From Mugil cephalus (lineage: Eukaryota > Chordata > Actinopteri > Mugiliformes > Mugilidae): DNA of 64,000 bases. The notes under the pieces were generated by a model. That model made no database searches. It had not been told where the DNA came from and saw only the letters and a program-made list of their open reading frames with translations. Below, in pieces: positions 43,716-57,100 of the stretch (position 1 is its first letter; each line of letters begins with the position of its first letter). The stretch lies in contig NC_061771.1 of the NCBI RefSeq assembly GCF_022458985.1, forward strand, positions 13,183,001 through 13,247,000, written 5' to 3'. Made by a program: the position numbers and the translations under genes.

Positions 43716-44050
43716 CCGTCTCCTAATGTTCTGAAAGTAGCGAAGCGACGACTCGTTGCTATGACAACGAACAAACTTTGATGGGCTGGAGTCCCTCGTG
43801 GTGACGTCATGATGACGCCACAACGGAAGGAACCGAGGTTTTAAATACAGGCTCTGGCGACCAAACGAGCAAACCACTCTCCTTCACTGGACAGGGTCAG
43901 GGTTAGTCCTCCCCCCCGGCTATCCAGGTAGCTGGGAGACATTTGGACACCCCTGACCTGTGCAAGTTTTTGTATCAGGTCAGAGAGTCTCTACCTGTGT
44001 CTTCTGAAGGCAGAGCGAAGTAGGAAGAAAGAAGAAAGAAGAAAGAAGAA
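43716..44050 (+). repeat. LTR-like or promoter-like direct repeat, copy B
   Basis: Same family and orientation as 37183-37540. It contains tgacgtca, gaggttttaaata and ctggacagggtcagggttag. The two copies lie 6.5 kb apart and are diverged. They might be old LTRs or two insertions of one promoter-bearing repeat. Confidence 0.6.
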
Positions 44051-45935
44051 ATTGCACGGACACCCACACACTCCAATTATTACTGTTTTCAATAATAGTT
44101 TCAATAGTAAACAGTAGTCAGTGTAGAAGACTGGAGGGATCCTCCAGACTGGTTCGTCACCATAGGGCACAGAAGACAGTGTAACCCTAGTTACATTCTG
44201 TTGTTAACTAGCACCTCCTTGCAAATAACACTTAATATGTGTACATGCACATACAAAAAAAAAAAAAAAAAAAATCTCTAACTCTAACTGCATGTAAACA
44301 CGTTACTCTGACTAATATCAGAGTTCTCATTATCCTACTAAGACAGATAATGCCATTGGGAATTGATTTTCATCGGCATGTATACAGCTTAATCTGATTT
44401 AAAAAACATTCTTTTGTGTGTGTTTTCATACACAACTTCCATTCAGAAATTGCCTAGTTTTGTAATTAATTGTTGTTATTCAACCTCATAACACCTTTAT
44501 TTACGAATGAATTTAACTAAAACGTATCTCAAAACGTAGCCTTAAGAGATAGGTGTTTAACTGACACTGAAAAGGATTATGTGTAACTTTCAAAGTTTAA
44601 TTCAGTGTATACTATTTGGCATCAAGGATGTGTGATATATGAATTGGCGGACTATGTTAAATGCAGGTGCTGTAAAAGCATATGGCCTGACTGTGAACTG
44701 AGGTAATGGTCGAAGACTGTGGAGAAATGGGTGAAGTTCATCATATTGAACCATCAGAGGGCAGTGTTGGTCTGTGTACGTAAAACCACGTGTAAATCTA
44801 TGAGACAGCTGGACCTACAAGGACACTGTGTCAGTTCAACAGGAGAACAGGTGGATGTCTTGAGGATGGAAAACCTGAGATAATTAACAAACAAAAATAT
44901 CTGAGACAGTTTGTGAAAATATAAATTAAACATGGTCCTACCACATTGTCTCAAAATATGAATAATTTCTCAAAAGGCCTCACACTTTCCCCCTGGTAGT
45001 CATGCATTTTATTTTATTTTTTATTTAAGTGTTGACGTATCTTGTGTTTTCACTGATAACGGAGAATTTCCGCCACAGTCATAATGCTTGTGCGCATAAA
45101 TATGAACATATTGCCATGCGAGGATGCTGCCACCATTTCGGAGAGTTTTGGTCATTACTGGAGTTACTGCAGTTGAACTTGCAGCCTATTTTCTGTCAGC
45201 CAGCCGGACCTGCTCAAAAACTCCCCTGGAATTCCAGATATATATATATTTAGATATTTTGAGCACTGTAGGAACATTACGTGTGTGACTGAACTTTCAT
45301 TCTTCCTGGTGTTGACTCCTGTCCTCTTATCACGATGACAAACCATTTCTGTTGCCACAACATTGCTCACGAGTCATCCATCAGAACATTCCTGTCCACA
45401 GTTCGTCTCTGATATTTGGCACGTCTGTGGGATCTCCACTCGCCGATCTCGTTGGAAGGTGGGAGGGAAAAAAAAATACAGCTGAACTGAACGGGAGAGG
45501 ATGCAGTCAATGAGAGAACGTGCAAGTAGCAGGTTAGCTCGTAGCTTATGGCGTGAACCGTTTTGTACGTAGAGTACGGCAGACAGTCCTGTAACAACAT
45601 CTCTTTCATTTATCTTTCAGACGGATGATAAAAATTCATGAAGAAATGAGCAAACTGCAGGAAGAAGGAACGCAGACGCTGCAAAGAATGAACATATCCA
45701 TTTATCAATGTGGGAAACCTTCCGTGTTTGTTTCTCAAACAGCGCAGCAGGAATGCAGCCCTGATGCTGACGCTTTGGTCGGCTTTATCAGGCCCTGCAC
45801 TGTCTCCCAGAGGTGTTTGGGTTCTCAGAAAAAAGGACACACACAAACACAAGTACATGCAAAAACACACACGGGCATTTGACGAGTGCAGTGGACAGAC
45901 ATACACTGTAGAAGAGGAATGAAAGCAAAGTTAAT
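44051..45935. other. Unassigned intergenic sequence
   Basis: Contains an A run near 44256-44274. Short open frames here match nothing I know. Confidence 0.4.
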
Positions 45936-45939
45936 TCTC

Positions 45940-46170
45940 TTTTTGAGGACATTCGTTGACATATTGCGTTCCCTAACCGTAACCATCTCAGCTAAGTGCC
46001 TAAACCGTAACCCTAATCCTAACCGTAAGCTTTACCCTAAAACCAAGTCCTCAAACAGCCACGTAAAGGAGTGAAGATCGGCCAAAATGTCCTCAATTTG
46101 CACAGATGTCCTCACTCCGATGGTGTGGTCCTCAGAAAGACAGCTGCACAGGAACACACACACACATCAA
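45940..46170 (+). repeat. Dispersed fish repeat, copy 2
   Basis: gaggacattcgttgaca, a ccctaatcctaaccgtaa core and a CA-rich tail (aacacacacacacatc). Same family as 9420-9650 but in the opposite orientation. Confidence 0.45.
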
Positions 46171-47154
46171 TCTGTGCTTCACTTGTGCAGTCTTGCCACA
46201 AATGACGCTTTCTGATGTTTCTACAGAACCAGAATTAAACTTACATCTAAACCTTTGTTTTTATCAGACACGTTTCATCCACGCAACGTTCTGACTGCAT
46301 GGAAAACCGGGACAAGCTGGACTGAAGTTGTCAGCCAGCTGCCGTCCGATCGTCCAGCAAGTGTGCGATTTTGACAACATGGGCTTGGACCCCAGGTTGG
46401 AAACCATGGCCGTCATGGCTTATGTTATTCAAACTAGTGGATGTACAATTTCGAAAGCGAGCACGTGTCTAGTTTCGTGTGTGGGGCTCTGGTTAATCTC
46501 CAGTCCCGCGTTGCACTCAAGGAGCACATGTAGTCCACTGTTGAACAGAAACGGAAAGTGAGTGAGGGGTGAGTATGGCAGCGTGCGATGTGGACGACAT
46601 GTGAACACTTGTTTCTGTTGTCACAGTGTGTGGAAAGCACTCGTCCTTGAGCGGTGGAAATGTACAGTTTGTCGATCATCGTGATGTTTTGGTAAGAGCG
46701 AAGCGTGGGCAAAACAAGTACAGAACATGGGGAAGACATTTCTCCTGGTGCACGTGGCCAAGTCTCACTGTGCCAACTGAATAGAATTTTTTATTTTTTT
46801 TTCGCTGCGTGCCTGCCCTCCTCCTGGAGGACCGGGTCGGATCTGTCTGGTCCAGCTGTGGCACAACGTACCCCACTGTCTTCTGCTACATTAAACTGTT
46901 ACGTAAGAAACAAGGCGAGGATGAGATCACTATCTAAAAAGCCCCTCTGTCCTGAACATGGATTTATTGGTGTGGAATGAAGGAAAGAGCCAGGGAGAAA
47001 ACCCGGAGTCAGCCTGGACCTGAGATGATCTAATTACTTGGAATAAACTGCGGCGTAAACAAGCAGCTGCGGAGATTATGAGGGATTTGGAGGAGCCTAA
47101 CCAGAACAATGCCACAACATTTGGGTCTGAAGAGCCGTCTGCGGTGTGGTCGCC

Positions 47155-47592
47155 TGTGCACTGATCAGCCACGCGATTAAAACCACTGGCAGGTGAAGGG
47201 AACGACGTTGAACGTATTGTGACAATACGACGTGCTGCTGGGAAACTTTCTACCTGGGATTCGTGTGGATGTTACTTAGACATGTGCCACCCACCTGGAA
47301 GAGGACCAGGCAAACCTGGCCCACAACAATGACGGGAGCAGCCGCCCCCAGCAGGATGAGGCGTAGGAACAACTCAAAAAACATGAAAAACACTGAACTG
47401 AACTGAACTGATAAAGTATCTATGGCACATCACCTCCGCCCATAGTAAAGACCCCCACTAACAACATCCTGTTACCAGACACCACAGGACACCCTCAGAA
47501 GACCCATGTTCATTCTCTGCTGAGTTACGACTGTTTTGGGGACCTACACAATATTAAGAAGGTGGTCATAATGTTATGCCGGATCAGTGTAT
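47155..47592. mobile_element. Non-autonomous DNA transposon with imperfect inverted ends
   Basis: Left end cactgatcagccacgcgatt then aaaaccac. The right end reads gtggtcataatgttatgccg then gatcagtg, i.e. cactgatc ... gaccac on the other strand. No transposase is visible. The fragment at 15005-15190 belongs to the same family. Confidence 0.7.
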
Positions 47593-47869
47593 ATTCGAAT
47601 TATCAGTGGCAATGCCGGGTTTTGGGGCCTCCAAAGATGTGCGAGCAATGTTTTTTGAAAGTGTGGATAAAAGGGGCCCCTGGAGGGGCTGAGGAGTATT
47701 GTGGAAACACCGTAGGGCCGTCATGGTTGTCACTGCAAAATATACCAAGAGATAGCAAAATGGGGGGCCACCCTTTCTCATTTTTATTTTCATGGGACCT
47801 GGTTGGTTTGCTTTTCCCGACAGCGTGCCCCACCCCACCGTTACATAACACACAAACACGCAAAGCTCT

Positions 47870-49353
47870 TATTTTAATACATTTAATAGTGCACTTTGAT
47901 TAACCTGTACAGAAATAATATTAATAAAAAAGATAAAACATTTTGTTGTCATTTCTGTAACACAAAGCTTAACATGTACAATAAAATAAAATAAAATGGT
48001 ATGATACAGAACAAACATATATCTGAGGTATAAATATATCTGCTTTAAATTAACTGTCATTGTCATGCGTTATTATTTGGCAGAGACACAGTTAAAGGTA
48101 CGAAACGCTTACGATACAAACGATGGCTTTAGTGAATTAATCATACGACTCGACAATGTGCCCTCAGATCCAAGTGTGAGCGTTTATGAATGTTACTGTC
48201 GCCCAAATCTTCAACAACACTGACAAAAGAGTACGGAGAGAGAAGCAAAGATACATATATATATATATATATTTTTTTTTTCCTTCCTTTAAAAATCACA
48301 CATTCAACCTGCCCTCTTCTTCACAGTAAAACCTGTAAAATCTCCACCTTTATAAAAGGACCATTTTTGTTTTCTCTGTTTTCTTCTCGTCGTTCATTGT
48401 GGGACTATCTAAAAGGTTCTGTTGCGGGTCAGAACAGACCACTGTGTTTTCTGTTCTCCTGTAAGCAGCTGTAAAAAAAATCTACATATGTTTTAAGTAT
48501 ACAAGCGACTGCCGGGGCCTATAACAACTTCAGAAAGTGTGAATTGTGCTGTGCTCTAAACAAAACAACATGTAACACTTGTAACTGTGAGGAAACGCTC
48601 TGCATTCTTAATTTGGTCCGTTAAATCCGTTGGTCACCCATTTTCTCCGTGCACCCTCAGGTTCAAGACAACTGAGTTTGAGTCTAATTCTTCTTGAGGG
48701 AATGAAGAGACGTGTGTTCATAGGTAACGCTCCTCTTTTGATCGTTCCCTTCTTTTTTGGGGGGAGCCAGCCACCAGCCCTCGTCTTCTCTAAAACCCTC
48801 TGTCCCACCGGCCTCCTGTCGTCTCCCAGTGTCCTGTCTATTGTCTCCACTCGGTCTGCATGTTATCAACACATTCACATCTTTCTTCACCAATGGATTC
48901 ATCAATCAGCTGACTATAATAATGTCTAAAACCCCACCTGTGCTTTGCTGTAACAAAAAAAACAAAAAAAAAAAGATAGAGGTAACGCAACCAACATCAC
49001 TGAGTGAACTGAATATTATATGTACACGTTATCCTGGGACCGGAAACCAGTTCGACAAATATATATATTAACCGTTTGCTTTGATAACACACACGCATGC
49101 GCACACTCACATTGAATCCCCTCGCTTCTCAGAAGCCATAGCACCCTTTGGATAAAGAAACCAGACATCAGCAACATCACGTCCTGTGGCCCAGATGAAT
49201 GTTTGTGCGAGTCGTCTTGGCAGCACACGAGAGCCCCAAGTTTTCAAACACCTGTTTTTACATTAAAGTCCTTCAATCCAAGATTCAGGGTTTGTCCTTT
49301 AAACGTGAGGCTCTGGTGGAAAGACTCTGCTGTCCACGTCGCGCACGACCGCC
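47870..49353 (-). other. dlc1: Presumed dlc1 3' untranslated region
   Basis: AT-rich, with TTTAAT (ATTAAA on the gene strand) near 47873 and 47882 that could act as polyadenylation signals. An AT microsatellite lies at about 48253-48272. Extent is uncertain. Confidence 0.35.
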
Positions 49354-51110
49354 TCATTTGTCCATAGGCACGGTGAACGAGTCTCGTATCCGCGCCACCT
49401 CGGCGGCGCACAAGTGTCCATACAGTTTATTGTACCACTCTGGGAAGCGACCCCTGTGTGAGAGGAAGGAGACGTGGCGTTAGCTCACCGCTTCACTTTC
49501 TAGTCCTCTATTCGTCTTCCGTTAAATGACAAGCTCACCTGCAGTCGATTCTGGAAATGTGCGTCAGTCTGGACTTGGAGGAACCGCAGGGCTCCACGAA
49601 GTAGCGCGAAGTGAGGACGTTGGCTCGGACGCCAACCACCGGCGCCCCCTCGTGGTCCACAGACGTGCACACAAGGGCACACGCTCCCTTCGGCAGGTCT
49701 GTCATCCACGTTCTGGTAGAAAGAGTAAAATGAGTTAGGATTGAGAGCATTAACATCAGAGGACAAGGCGGAGACAATAAAAGCAGACGCAGACGAGGAG
49801 AGGGACGGGGGTCTACCTGAGCACCAGGTGGTCTCTGGTTGGATGTGGAGCCATGGTGTTCCTGACGTACTGGTAAACCTCGGTCCTCTCGTCCAGCGTC
49901 TCCACAACTCGGCTCTCGAGCAGGTCCTCGTCCCAGTGTCCCTGCTCTCGCAGCACCCGCGTCAACACCTCCTCAGGACTCGCAGGGATTTCCACGGTCA
50001 CTTTCCACAGCCGCAGCGGAAAGCCATCGTGCACCTGGAGAAACAGATGAAACGGCCCCTTTAATTACAGTTCAGCTCTTTACGGATCATAATTTTCAGA
50101 TAACAGAAACATGACAGGAGGGAGGATCTGGCAACGGCCAACAACAAATGTCCAAGATCATGAAATTAGGGCTGAAGTTTTTATATTTAACCTACTAGAT
50201 AAATGATAAAATCTGTCACCCTGTTAAATACTGAAGACCAATAGCTGCCATACTTTGTAAAGTGGGGAGTAAGGGTTAATGTTGTAAATAATATTAACTC
50301 CACCGGTCTTGTGTTGGGAAGCTTCATGCACAAAGTTTTATTGTATCCGTCTCATATTAAACTAATAAGATGCGGTAATCAAGCCGTCGTTTTATGCACA
50401 ACACAGGCTGTGTTTCAAAACCTCCCATCGCCCCTCAGCCAAGTCAGATGAGAAAGAACACGCTCCCTTCGCCTTGTGACTCTCAAACTGGGGGAAAGAT
50501 AACCTCACGCAGGCCTCTTGCACACTAGACACAGGAAATGTAGGCCTGGGATAATGGCGAGGTTGTGTATGTTTGTGTGTCTATGTCAGGCTGATGTCAT
50601 TCTGGGACGGAGTCCAGCGCTGGGATGGGAATGAGAAGCAAAGGGCCAGGCCACTTTCACACGGATGTGTTCCTATACAGGAAACCCTAACTGCTAGTTT
50701 TCCACTCGATATTTAGAGAGGCAAGAGAAGGGAAGACGACAGGAAGCGGGGATGATGTGTGCGTCTCATGGAAGACGGAACGACTGGTCATTTCTCGCTC
50801 AATAGTTTCGTTATCATGTACCGTCCCTTTCGCTTTCAGAGTCTTCAGCCTGACGTTGTGAAGTGATCTGAAGAGAGCAGATTCGTGGGCTTACCTTCCT
50901 GTAGGCCAGCTCTGCGTGCTCGGGCGTGGAGAAGCTGTCATAACCCTTGAACTTGTCTTTGGCCTCTTTGAGGAGGGAGTCCAGGCCGTCCTGCAGGAAG
51001 GCCTTGTAGCCCCCGTGCCCGGCCTCTTCGCCTGCGAGCTCCTTCAGGCGCTGAGGCAGCAGGGCCTGCTCCACGTACGAGTTCCTGCAGCGATTCATTT
51101 CTTCTGGGAT
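49354..51110 (-). CDS. dlc1: dlc1 START-domain exons and stop
   Basis: The exons 51110-50895, 50034-49817, 49712-49539 and 49453-49354 encode IPEEMNRCRNSYVEQ, PLRLWKVTVEIPASPEEVLT, TEVYQYVRNTMAPHPTRDHL, TDLPKGACALVCTSVDHEGA and NKLYGHLCAAEVARIRDSF, ending MDK and TGA at 49354. This is a lipid-binding START domain. Confidence 0.93.
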
Positions 51111-54100
51111 CTGTCAGAGAGACGAAGAAGAGTCAGAACACTGGTTCACAGCATCGTGAGGTGAGAGAGAACCAGAGACATGGTCCTATGGTGATGAAAA
51201 ACTTCAAACATCAGGTTATTTGGCAAACTGGATGCTGAAAATACATTCGTCTGTCATACGATGAGAAGATATTTATTCTTCCTAAGTGTTGCTGGAGGCT
51301 GTTAGAAGCTTTGCTACATGATGAAATATTTATCACAGCACACTTCCATGTAATACTGAGACACATTAGGATTAAAGGCCTAAAGTTGCCTTGTTGCTCC
51401 CACTACTCTTTCCTTATTACATTACTTCCCTCGGTTAATGGGAAACTGCATTATACGCAGCCTGGATGCATAACAGTTGAAATGGAAACATCCTGTTTTC
51501 ATCTCCAACCTCCTTCCCTCTCTTTACCTCCTGCATTTATACCTGCCATCTTCCAGGATTAATTGAATCATAACTATATTATGCTCTAAGATCGTCACTG
51601 GATAAGAAAAGGGCACATTAAGGTTAATTACATCCCATCATTTCATAGGACGCCATTTGTTCGTCCATTTGTTCCTCCGTGCGCAAATAGAAATGTAATT
51701 AAAGAAAAAGAACGTGAGAGGTAATTGAGTTTATGTGCATGATGTGACTAACAGGAAGTCTCCCACAATCTAATAAAACTTTGACTGGACTTTAGGCATT
51801 TACTGTAGCATGTTTGGAGACAACGGCACACTGAGAAGCATGTTTTAGGCTGAATTAAATTTATAGTCTGCTTCCTGTTCACCCAGTGAAGTGCTCTGTT
51901 CACGGACACACTGAACCCCACACTGAACCGAGATGGATTGGATTTGAGACATTTGTGGGATTATGCTTGAATTCACCTTTCTGAACAAATACCCGAGTGG
52001 GGTTTAAAATACCGTATGAGAGAGGCATTCAAGAAAGAAAGGCTTCTGGCTACATTTACTTTACGCAATCAAAGCGCTGCTTTAACAAATGACATCGGCT
52101 CAGCGCGTTATGTAACTGGGAGTATGTTTGTTTACGGGACAAATGCACGGACATGAAGTCTGTGGTGGTGACGTGGTGCAGTGAGGCGGAGGTGGCATTC
52201 ACTCCGTCCTCATTCACGCCTTCAACCGTAATGGCAGCTCGCCAAGAAGACGTCGAGTCTGCTTTCAACTTCCAAGCTGGCTTTAATTTAAAAAAGAAAA
52301 ACCAACCACTCACCCTGAAGAGTTTCCTGCACTCCTGGATCATGTGTGCCAGGCCATGGGTGGCAGCCAGGTTCTCATTCAGGTCCCTCTGGTCCGGCTT
52401 TCCCAGGGTCTGCTTCCGGTTCATCACCCTTTGACCAGTGGAGAGGGGGACAAAACGTTTTAGACAAAGAGCCGCTTCACTGTATACATCTGACGAACAT
52501 TTGGGATGATGTTTCTTAATTGGACCAAGACGATTGTGTGACCTTTCCATTTTCCCCGTCTCCCACCATTCTCTCCAGCTCACTCCGGCTTCTTTCTACC
52601 CTGGCGTACTCTTTTGTTTCTTTAAAGTGGCCCTTTCCTGTTTTTTTAAACATCTCACTAGTTATGTAATGGGCAGCGACATCCTGAGAGCGAAGTGACA
52701 CACCTTGGCGAGGAGCTCTCCTTGCGGCGGAGCGTGTTGAGGTGGAAGAGGGAGGGAGCCAGACAGACGGCCAGGTTGGTCGGAGTCATCTGGTTCTCGG
52801 ACACGCTGGCCGTGACGTCGCTCAGCAGACACAGCAGCGTCCTCAGGGCCTCGCGGTTCTCGTCCGGCAGCAGCAGCACGGCGGCGCGGGCTGCCTGCAG
52901 ACGGAGCTCCTTGGGCATGTCTGGAAAAGAACACGGAATTCGTCATGGCTCCTTGTCAAAACTAATAACCACTGTCATGCTAAGTCACGTCAACTTTTTT
53001 TTGCGCATCCACCGGCTTCCCTTCGCCTGCCAAGAATGAGCTACGATGGAATCTGTTACATAAGCCTACATGTATGCGGACACTATACATGCTTCCTGGT
53101 TCTCACTCCATGCGCAGAACTACACGTGGAATATAAACAGTCTGTAATGAAGCAGAAACCAAACTTGAGTGAATGTTGATGGAGAGTAGCAGGAGCATAA
53201 GCTGTGGCGGGGTGGATTTATTATTCCACGAGTATTTTCTGCACCGTGATATCTACTGGCCTGTGGAGTCCTCTCACAGATGTGCAGCTGCATGCGTGTG
53301 TGTGAGGCTGGATTATCTTTTAGTATTCTTACACTGATAGATCTGGAGGAAGGTCTCGGACAGTTTGCTGGTGAGCAGGGGTTCTGGTAAATCTCTGAAG
53401 TACTGCTTCAGCATGTCGGCGACGTCGTACGCCGACTGGCCCTCGTAGTTGACTCCTCCTCCGTCGGCGCCGCTCGCCTCGTTCATCTGGCGAAGAGCCT
53501 GGATGCGAGACTTAACTCCTGATTTCCTGAAGAGACCCACCTGGAGACAAAAGCAAACAGAGACGGAAAGAGTTACATCATGCACGGAAACAGGGTAAGT
53601 TACCTTTATCAGCCTCACTATCACCACCGACGGGCTGGCGTTTTTGAAAAATAATATTCGTGACTTGTGCACAAATCCAGAGCTTACAGTCAATAAGGTT
53701 ACATCACAGCAGATCAAGACGGCTGTATTTACAAGAAGCTCCCATGACAACCCAGGAGGCCGTCCTGCACTGAATGCCGTGTAGGATCTCATCAGTCTCC
53801 TTTTAAGGCTGCATGAAATGGCAACATCGCTGCCGTTGGCTTGTCCACTGCGAATATTTTCCATGAGCTTTCATCGCTTCCAAACAGAGGCGGCTTTTCC
53901 CAATTTAAAGAAAAACAAAACAAAACAAAAGCAAACAAATCCCCGCCATCTCCTTCTTTTTCTGTTTTGCTCAGCACTGAAAGCTTTATTTGAACTATTA
54001 TTCAAGCTTTCGTGCCCCTTTGAATGAACCGTTTCAGGAGACAGACACGGACGACTTGACACAGGCAAACTTTGACTCTCCCCAGGCCTCCGTGCTTCTA

Positions 54101-57100
54101 CACGTGTGTGACAGTGAGATGAGGAAAAGTGGAAAAAGACTGCGTATAAACACGCCGACTAAGTAGATATTAAACATTTCCGCTTCCGTGCTTCTTATGT
54201 AACAATCGGGACGGACGTTTGACTGATGTCCTTAACCTGACATATTATGCAATTCCAGCGCCTTCAAGGAAAAAAATATGTTTTATTTACTAAAAAAAGA
54301 AAAGATGTAAAAAAAAATGTTACATGCACAGGTTTCATATACATTTGCCCTGTAGATTGTACATGTGCGTGTGTGTGCTCAAAGTTACCTGGTCAAGGCA
54401 CTGGCTGCGTAAGTAGCGCATGGCCTGCTGGATTCCCTGAGGGAGGGGCTGACCTGTCCGCTGGACGATGACTTGTAGTGGCACACCGAACACATTCCTG
54501 TCTTTGTAGTCGCGCACCTTGATCCGCTTCATAAACTTCGGCACGGCCCTGCAACACACACACAGAAGGAAAGAATATTCGCTGTTAATAGTAACTTTAA
54601 ACAGGCCAGCGAGTCTTATTTTTAGCTCAGGTTTAATATAACCGAATCAAACCTCCACACATATAGCCTAGCCTCTTAAAAACTGCATCTGGGAGTTTTT
54701 ATGTGCGCGCGAGGCGGAAACCGAGCGGCAGGAGAAGCCTGTCTCCAGGTTTATGAGGGGGGTGGATAAACAAGGTGAGGGGAGAATAGACCGGGGGGGG
54801 TGGGCCGTAAGCCGGGGTGTCAAAGGGGGAGGAACCCACTGCTTTATGCATCCGCTCACAGAGTCTGCCCCCCCCCCAGTTTTGTTGCTCTGTGTGAATG
54901 TGTGTGTGTGCGTCTGCACTTGGGTGCTAGTGAACTGCAAGTCTACAGCCACAGACCCAGAGTTAAAACACGCAACCTCGACCATTTCACAAGAATGCGC
55001 CTTTCGGATTTACGGCTGTGTATCCATCCGCATGGGTGTGAGTGTGTTCGGCAGAGAGACTCGATGCGTGATTCAGGACAAGCATCTCTTTGTAGGAGCT
55101 GGTGTTCACAAGACTCAGAGTGCTTCTCATAATCACAGTTCGGGAAAATGAAAAAGGAGCATTTTGGGATCCCAGGCGGAATTCTGAATATGTAAAGGCC
55201 TCCAGCTGCCAACAATCGGACTCTGTCTTTCAGTGAGTGCCAACCTGTCATAAGACTGTCATAACGCCTTCTGTGCTCGTCCAAGACGGGCCTCGGGCAG
55301 GAGAAAACACAAGGAAAAGATTTGTATTTTCAGTTTTAGTAGTTGTTTTTCTCATCAGACTCTGTAAAGTTCAATAAAACTCAATTCTCGGGTTAAGTCA
55401 CAGCAATTTTGTATAATCACATTCGCCGCTTTTAGTTCAGAGCTTCTCTATCAACTGATCGATCTGACGAACCTTTCTCTGGTATCTGAATAAAATGACT
55501 ACGGAAGAGAAGGAGAAAGTCAACATGTGAAATATTGAATAATTACGAGAGACCTGTGGCCTGGACGTAATATATAGAAGATAGTTTGGAGGGATAATTA
55601 CTAAGGACAGCTATTTCTAGTCTCCAACTCAACACCTTGTGAGTGAGCTGCCCAGAGTTCCCCGTTGAGAAAAAGACAATGTGCGCCCCCTCCCAGCAAT
55701 TATGGGCCTGGGAAAAGAATGTGAAACCCAACCTCCGTGGACAGCCGTCAACGCGCTACACAACGACCTGCAGATGGAGTGGATTTGGAGATGGGTATGA
55801 CGGAAGCTGGCTAAAGGGCCTCGCAACGCACCAGATGCACGAAAGACAAACGTGTAAAAATCCGTTCGGTCCACTCACCAGCTGAAGCCATGTTTGTTCG
55901 TCGGGGTGTGTTTCTCCAGCAGGGCGGTGAGCTGCAGCAGGGAGAGTTTCTGAAGAAGATTCATCTGCAGCACAGACTGGCAGCTGATCTGGAGCTGGGC
56001 GGAGGCCAAGCTGGGCCGATGGGAGTTCTGAAAGCTGGGCCAGCGGAGCTTCTGCGGTCTGCAGGGCGTTGAAAGGGAAGGACGGGGCACAAATTGAGAA
56101 GTGAGAAGAAGAATGACGACTGCCCCGACTCTGGAGAAGCGCGTCACCGCTCTCGTGTGCACGTAAACACAGAAAATAACCTGCGGCCACACACAGCAGT
56201 TCATTCGTGGTTGTGTGTGCCAAGTGGATGGTTCAGGGATTACAGGGAGTTATGTGTACATCAATCAAGAGATTGTCTAAAAGACTAAAAACTCAGCAAC
56301 AGCGTCAATCTCCCTGTGAATTCCTGGAAGCACAGAAACTTTCCCCATGGAGACTGAGCGGCATTCCTGAGTATTTAGCTGCATTACGTAAGGAGAGAGG
56401 TCTTAGCGTGTCCTCCTGTTTATCCCTTGCTGTCATTTCTTTTGTTGGTACCACACTGTGTGTGCGTTTCTGCTGGATTCAGGTTTGCTTTGTTGTCCTT
56501 AAGCCTTTGATGCATAGGCTTTGGCAAAAGAAGGGTTTAGAATTGGAGTTATTTATCTTCAAATGGGTTATCAGCGAAATTACCGTATAAAGGGGAAAAT
56601 CCCGATGCCGTACAATCAGTAAATACAATTTCACCATAATTGTAGTAGTAATGTAAAATGAAAGAAAAGTATGTCTCAAAACTTTGAGACGTAAGGGTAA
56701 AAAATGTATTTGCAACTCGGGTGAACTGACCCTTTAATCGTTATATTGCATTAGTATGAAGGCACTTTAGATCTTTTTCACTGACCTGCTGGTTCGAGTT
56801 AGAGACGCTCCAACACCAGAGTCTCTTCTCTCTCTCATGCCTTCCTCTCCCTCACCCAGGGGATTTCCTGTGCTGTCCTGGTCGCTTCCGTTCTCAGTCT
56901 CCTCCAGCCGGTTCTGCAGAGGAGAGGACGGGCAGGGGGAGGCCGAGTCCAGCGCCGAATCCGAGTCTCCTTCTTCCTCTTCGTCCTCGTCCTCTTCCTC
57001 CTCCTCGCCGGCCACAGCCTCCGACCAGGCGTTAACAAAGCGCTGCAGGCCGCTGACATGTTGAAGCACTTCCTCTAATTTGCGAACATCCCCTTCCTCC

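Noticed and set aside
49200..49483. Plus-strand 94-aa frame near the dlc1 3' end
   Set aside because: It overlaps the dlc1 last exon and 3' UTR in antisense and shows no family motif.
52056..52583. Minus-strand 175-aa open frame as a separate gene
   Set aside because: Only 52428-52314 is coding (a dlc1 exon); the rest is flanking intron read through.
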